Below, in pieces: positions 61,049 to 64,000 of a DNA stretch of 64,000 nucleotides. The position numbers and the translations under genes are program-made. Source of the DNA: Modestobacter roseus (GTDB lineage Bacteria > Actinomycetota > Actinomycetes > Mycobacteriales > Geodermatophilaceae); assembly GCF_007994135.1 (NCBI RefSeq), contig NZ_VLKF01000001.1, positions 1,922,001 through 1,986,000 on the forward strand, given 5' to 3'. The notes beneath the pieces are model-generated. The model saw only the letters and a program-made list of their open reading frames with translations. It had not been told where the DNA came from and did no database searches. Position 1 is the stretch's first letter, and each line of letters begins with the position of its first letter.

Positions 61049-61259
61049 GACTCCCCTCCGTGTCAGGGGTCCGCCGACGCCGTCGGTGGTTCCCGCTGAT
61101 CCCCCGGCGCCGTGTCCCGGTGACCTCGGCGTCCCGGAACCGATGATCACCCACCCGGCGGAGGTCGGCCACCGCAACTAGACCGCGCACCGCCGACTTC
61201 AGCAGCGCCCCAGGTCAGGGCCGCGTCGGCTGATCCTCGACGTGGAACCGTTACGCGAG

Positions 61260-61425
61260 TGAGACAAGGGCCTGAAGGCGCGCCACGGTCCGCCCCTCGG
61301 TCGCTGGCGCTCCCTGCGATGCTCCCGCGGCGCTCAGGCCAGTGGGACGAGGGCCTGAAGGCGCGCCACGGTCCGCCCCTCGGTCGCTGGCGCTCCCTGC
61401 GATGCTCCCGCGGCGCTCAGGCCAG
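61260..61425. repeat. two tandem 83-bp repeats carrying gene-tail-like sequence
   Basis: 61260-61342 and 61343-61425 are tandem copies with few differences (TGAGACAAGGGCC / TGGGACGAGGGCC). The second copy runs into the stop of the ABC-F gene. On the minus strand each unit spells an end like ALVPLA-stop or ALVSLA-stop, mimicking the DLVSLA-stop of the ABC-F protein. Each unit is bounded by the inverted GGCCTGA / TCAGGCC. It looks like an interspersed repeat family rather than plain slippage. A third partial unit begins at 61426. Confidence 0.75.
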
Positions 61426-63027
61426 CGAGACCAGGTCGGCGAGGTCCTCGCTCCAGGTGTCCTCGGTGCCGTCGGGCAGGATGATCACCTTGTCCGGGTT
61501 CAGCGCCCGCACCGCACCCTCGTCGTGGGTGACCAGCACGATCGCACCGCCGTAGGTGCGCAGCGCCTCGAGCACCTGCTCCCGGCTGGCCGGGTCGAGG
61601 TTGTTGGTCGGCTCGTCCAGCAGCAGGACGTTGGCGCCGGAGATGACCAGGGTGGCCATCGCCAGCCGGGTGCGCTCACCGCCGGAGAGCGTGCCGGTGC
61701 GCTGGTCGACCGCCTCGCCGGAGAACAGGAACGCGCCGAGGATGCGCCGCAGCTCGGTGTCGGTGCTGTCCGGCGCCGCCGACCGCATGTTCTCCAGCAG
61801 CGTGCGGTCCATGTCCAGGGTCTCGTGCTCCTGGGCGTAGTAGCCCACCCGCAGCCCGTGCCCGGCCTTGACCTCGCCGGTGTCCGGCGATTCGGTGCCG
61901 GCCAGCATCCGCAGCAGCGTCGTCTTGCCGGCACCGTTGAAGCCCAGGACGACCACCCGGGTGCCCTTGTCGATCGCCAGGTCGACGCCGGTGAAGATCT
62001 CCAGCGAGCCGTAGCTCTTGCTCAGCCCCTCCGCGGTCAGCGGCGTCCGGCCGCAGGCGGCCGGGGTCGGGAAGCGGAGCTTGGCGACCTTGTCCTGCAC
62101 CCGCACGTCGGCCAGGCCGGCGGCCAGCCGGGCCGCGCGCTTGTCCATGCTCTGCGCGGCCTTGGCCTTGGTCGCCTTGGCGCGCATCTTGTCGGCCTGG
62201 CTGGTCAGCGCGTCGATCTTCTTCTCCGCGTTGGCCCGCTCGGACCGGCGGCGGCGCTCGTCGGTCTCCCGAGCGTCCAGGTACCGCTTCCAGCCCAGGT
62301 TGTAGACGTCGACGGTCGCCCGGTTGGCGTCCAGGTGCCACACCTTGTTGACCACGGCCTCGAGCAGCTCGACGTCGTGGCTGATCACGATCAGTCCGGC
62401 CCGGTGGCTGGCCAGGTAGCCCTTGAGCCAGGTGATCGAGTCGGCGTCCAGGTGGTTGGTCGGCTCGTCGAGCAGCAGGGTGTCGGCGTCGGAGAAGAGG
62501 ATCCGGGCCAGCTCGACCCGGCGGCGCTGGCCACCGGAGAGGGTGCGCAGCGGCTGCTCGAGGATCCGGTCCGGCAGGCCGAGGTTGGAGCAGATCCGCG
62601 CGGCGTCGGACTCCGCGGCGTACCCGCCCATCGCGGCGAACTGGTCCTCCAGCCGGCCGTAGCGGCGCACCGCGCGGTCGCGTTCGGCGTCGTCGGCCGG
62701 CTCGGCCATCGCCACCTGCGCCTTGGTCAGCTGGGCCTTGAGGACGTCGAGGCCGCGGCCGGAGAGGACGCGGTCGCTGGCGGTGATGTCCAGGTCGCCG
62801 CTGCGGGGGTCCTGCGGCAGGTACCCGAGCTCACCGGTCACGTCGACCTTGCCGGCGTGCGGCACGCGCTCACCGGCGAGGGTGGTGAGGGTGGTGGTCT
62901 TGCCGGCACCGTTGCGCCCGACCAGCCCGATGCGGTCACCGGGCTGGACCCGCAGATCGGCGTCGCTGATGAGGATCCGGGCGCCGGCGCGCAGTTCGAG
63001 GCCGGTCGTCGTGATCACTGATCCCAT
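61417..63027 (-). CDS. ABC-F family ATPase (two nucleotide-binding domains)
   Basis: A 536-residue soluble ABC-F protein without membrane segments. Domain 1: Walker A GRNGAGKTTT, signature LSGGQRRRVELARIL, Walker B LLLDEPTNHLD, H-loop ISHDVELL. A ~80-residue linker (ERRRRSERANAEKKIDALTS, helical and charged) joins domain 2: GFNGAGKTTLL, LSGGERTRLAMATLV, LLLDEPTNNLD. ABC-F proteins act on the ribosome as translation or antibiotic-protection factors. It matches Rv1473 in neighbourhood (small HTH and crotonase genes follow). The start is ATG 63027. Confidence 0.93.
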   Translation of the reverse strand: MGSVITTTGLELRAGARILISDADLRVQPGDRIGLVGRNGAGKTTTLTTLAGERVPHAGKVDVTGELGYLPQDPRSGDLDITASDRVLSGRGLDVLKAQLTKAQVAMAEPADDAERDRAVRRYGRLEDQFAAMGGYAAESDAARICSNLGLPDRILEQPLRTLSGGQRRRVELARILFSDADTLLLDEPTNHLDADSITWLKGYLASHRAGLIVISHDVELLEAVVNKVWHLDANRATVDVYNLGWKRYLDARETDERRRRSERANAEKKIDALTSQADKMRAKATKAKAAQSMDKRAARLAAGLADVRVQDKVAKLRFPTPAACGRTPLTAEGLSKSYGSLEIFTGVDLAIDKGTRVVVLGFNGAGKTTLLRMLAGTESPDTGEVKAGHGLRVGYYAQEHETLDMDRTLLENMRSAAPDSTDTELRRILGAFLFSGEAVDQRTGTLSGGERTRLAMATLVISGANVLLLDEPTNNLDPASREQVLEALRTYGGAIVLVTHDEGAVRALNPDKVIILPDGTEDTWSEDLADLVSLA

Positions 63028-63077
63028 GGTAGGCGCTCGACCACGATCGGCCGACCCCTTTCCCGGGTGACCTCCAC

Positions 63078-63387
63078 GTCATCCAGGTGCGACGTCATCC
63101 AGGTGCGGCGTCATCCAGGTGCGGCGTCATCCAGGTGCGGCGTCATCCAGGTGCGGCGTCATCCAGGTGCGGCGTCATCCAGGTGCGGCGTCATCCAGGT
63201 GCGGCGTCATCCAGGTGCGGCGTCATCCAGGTGCGGCGTCATCCAGGTGCGGCGTCATCCAGGTGCGGCGTCATCCAGGTGCGGCGTCATCCAGGTGCGG
63301 CGTCATCCAGGTGCGGCGTCATCCAGGTGCGGCGTCATCCAGGTGCGGCGTCATCCAGGTGCGGCGTCATCCAGGTGCGGCGTCATC
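63078..63387. repeat. 16-bp tandem repeat, 19 copies
   Basis: The unit GTCATCCAGGTGCGGC repeats 19 times from 63078 to 63381, then a partial GTCATC. Only the first unit differs (GCGAC end). There are no spacers, so it is not CRISPR. 16 bp is not a multiple of three, so all frames read through as artefacts. It lies between the divergent ABC-F and membrane-protein genes and is a good VNTR candidate. Confidence 0.95.
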
Positions 63388-63461
63388 GCCGTCCACCCCG
63401 CGGGCGACCGGCCCCGCCCGTAGCGTGACGGGGAGCAGTCGCAGCCGGGAGGAGGACCACC

Positions 63462-64000
63462 GTGCCGTCGCCGGAGGTCGACTACCCGCCCCCGCTGGGC
63501 CGGCCGCTGCCGCCGCCCTCCGCCCCGGCCGAGTCCGGCGCCGGCGACCACACGCCCCAGGACATCGCACCCCAGCAGGTGTTGCTCGGGGCCGGAGCGG
63601 TCGCCGTGGTCGCCGCCGGCGCCGCGTCGCTCACCGACGCGAGCTCCGTCCCGGGCCTGCTGGTGGTCCTGGTGCTGACCGTCGCCGCCACCCTGGGCTC
63701 GCTGCGGGCCGGCCGCCGGGGACTCCGCAGCAGCGAGGAGGCCCTCGCCTCGGCCGCCGTGGTGCTCGCCGCGGTGGGCGCGTGGTCGGCCGGGGACGGC
63801 GCCGGCGCCCCGACCGGCGCGCTCCTGCTGCTGCTCGCCGCGGTGTTCGCGGTGCTCGGCCTGATCGGGCGGTCGACGCTCACCTGGCCCATCGCCGCGT
63901 GGGGAGGCGGTCAGGGCGCGGTGCTGAGCGCGCTCACCGGCTCCGGGCTCTCGTTGGCCCCGCATGCCAGCGCGGTGCTGGGCACCGCGGTCGTCGGTGT
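63462..64000 (+). CDS. multi-helix membrane protein (3'-truncated by window edge)
   Basis: The GTG at 63462 has GGGAGGAGG 6 nt upstream; no stop is reached, so at least 179 residues. After a Pro-rich cytoplasmic lead (PPPLGRPLPPPSAP, ~40 residues) come hydrophobic segments: VLLGAGAVAVVAAGAASL, VPGLLVVLVLTVAATLGSL, ALASAAVVLAAVGAWSA, TGALLLLLAAVFAVLGLIG. This Pro-rich-lead plus many-helix design resembles large actinobacterial membrane proteins of unknown role (SCO7613-like), but the family is not certain from this part. Confidence 0.7.
   Translation, partial: MPSPEVDYPPPLGRPLPPPSAPAESGAGDHTPQDIAPQQVLLGAGAVAVVAAGAASLTDASSVPGLLVVLVLTVAATLGSLRAGRRGLRSSEEALASAAVVLAAVGAWSAGDGAGAPTGALLLLLAAVFAVLGLIGRSTLTWPIAAWGGGQGAVLSALTGSGLSLAPHASAVLGTAVVG

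Noticed and set aside
63078-63387. CRISPR array
   Set aside because: The 16-bp units are directly adjacent with no spacers, and no cas genes are present. It is a simple tandem repeat.
63067-63428. Repetitive open frames of ~115 codons across the tandem repeat
   Set aside because: A 16-bp repeat without stops opens several frames at once with a 16-residue period; no ribosome site or conserved N-terminus supports coding.

Overview
The window is very G+C-rich and densely packed with genes. GTG starts, 4-nt ATGA/GTGA overlaps and leaderless TANNNT promoters are frequent. Together with NDMA-dependent (mycofactocin-type) alcohol dehydrogenases and a block that matches the Mycobacterium echA12/acn/ripA-ripB/moxR1 neighbourhood, this points to an actinobacterium. 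A member of the Geodermatophilaceae (Blastococcus/Geodermatophilus/Modestobacter type) is my best guess from the style of the sequence; it is an inference, not a database result. I saw no rRNA, tRNA, transposase or CRISPR array.

Layout. (1) 1-16157: accessory oxidative and hydrolytic genes with many local regulators: an esterase, an SRPBCC protein, an old-yellow-enzyme reductase, two FAD-linked oxidases, several SDRs, two TetR genes, an XRE gene and a LysR gene, ACMSD-like and cytosine-deaminase-like amidohydrolases, an MBL hydrolase and an FAH-family hydrolase. Two gene remnants (MerR-like, TetR-like) lie here, and three putative TetR operators can be read directly. (2) 16331-22164: a quinone oxidoreductase, then (minus strand) a NlpC/P60 peptidoglycan hydrolase and a MoxR ATPase/DUF58/VWA operon. 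(3) 22467-30352: an acyl-CoA synthetase and a complete five-gene dipeptide-type ABC importer. (4) 30353-39983: catabolic genes on both sides of a divergent promoter region. On the minus strand are two NDMA-dependent alcohol dehydrogenases around an aldehyde dehydrogenase, a zinc dehydrogenase and an amidohydrolase. On the plus strand are CoA-transferase subunits A and B, an amidohydrolase and an SDR. (5) 39987-41064: a PD-(D/E)XK/AbiEi-like gene bracketed by long palindromic repeats. (6) 41084-48492: a tightly coupled minus-strand operon with two copies of a two-gene module (a ~360-residue uncharacterised protein plus a CGSC-motif protein related to the UGSC selenoprotein family), a small CxxC protein and three SDRs, divergent from an IclR regulator whose 5' end appears frameshifted. 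(7) 48518-64000: mostly housekeeping genes: PAP2 phosphatase, aconitase, SDR, sirohydrochlorin chelatase-like protein, FBP-family protein, sulfurtransferase, ABC exporter, enoyl-CoA hydratase, a small HTH protein, an ABC-F ATPase, a 19 x 16-bp tandem repeat and a truncated membrane protein.

How it fits together. The order and orientation of ABC-F / small HTH / enoyl-CoA hydratase ... aconitase ... NlpC-P60 / MoxR / DUF58 / VWA reproduce a conserved actinobacterial core, but about 27 kb of catabolic DNA (22467-49552) separates aconitase from NlpC/P60. Regions 3-6 therefore look like an acquired or expanded catabolic island: peptide-type import, alcohol-to-aldehyde-to-acid oxidation, CoA activation, amidohydrolase and SDR steps, plus the CGSC operon. 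The CGSC operon (41084-47327) is the best candidate for an undescribed system. Its substrate cannot be read from sequence alone.
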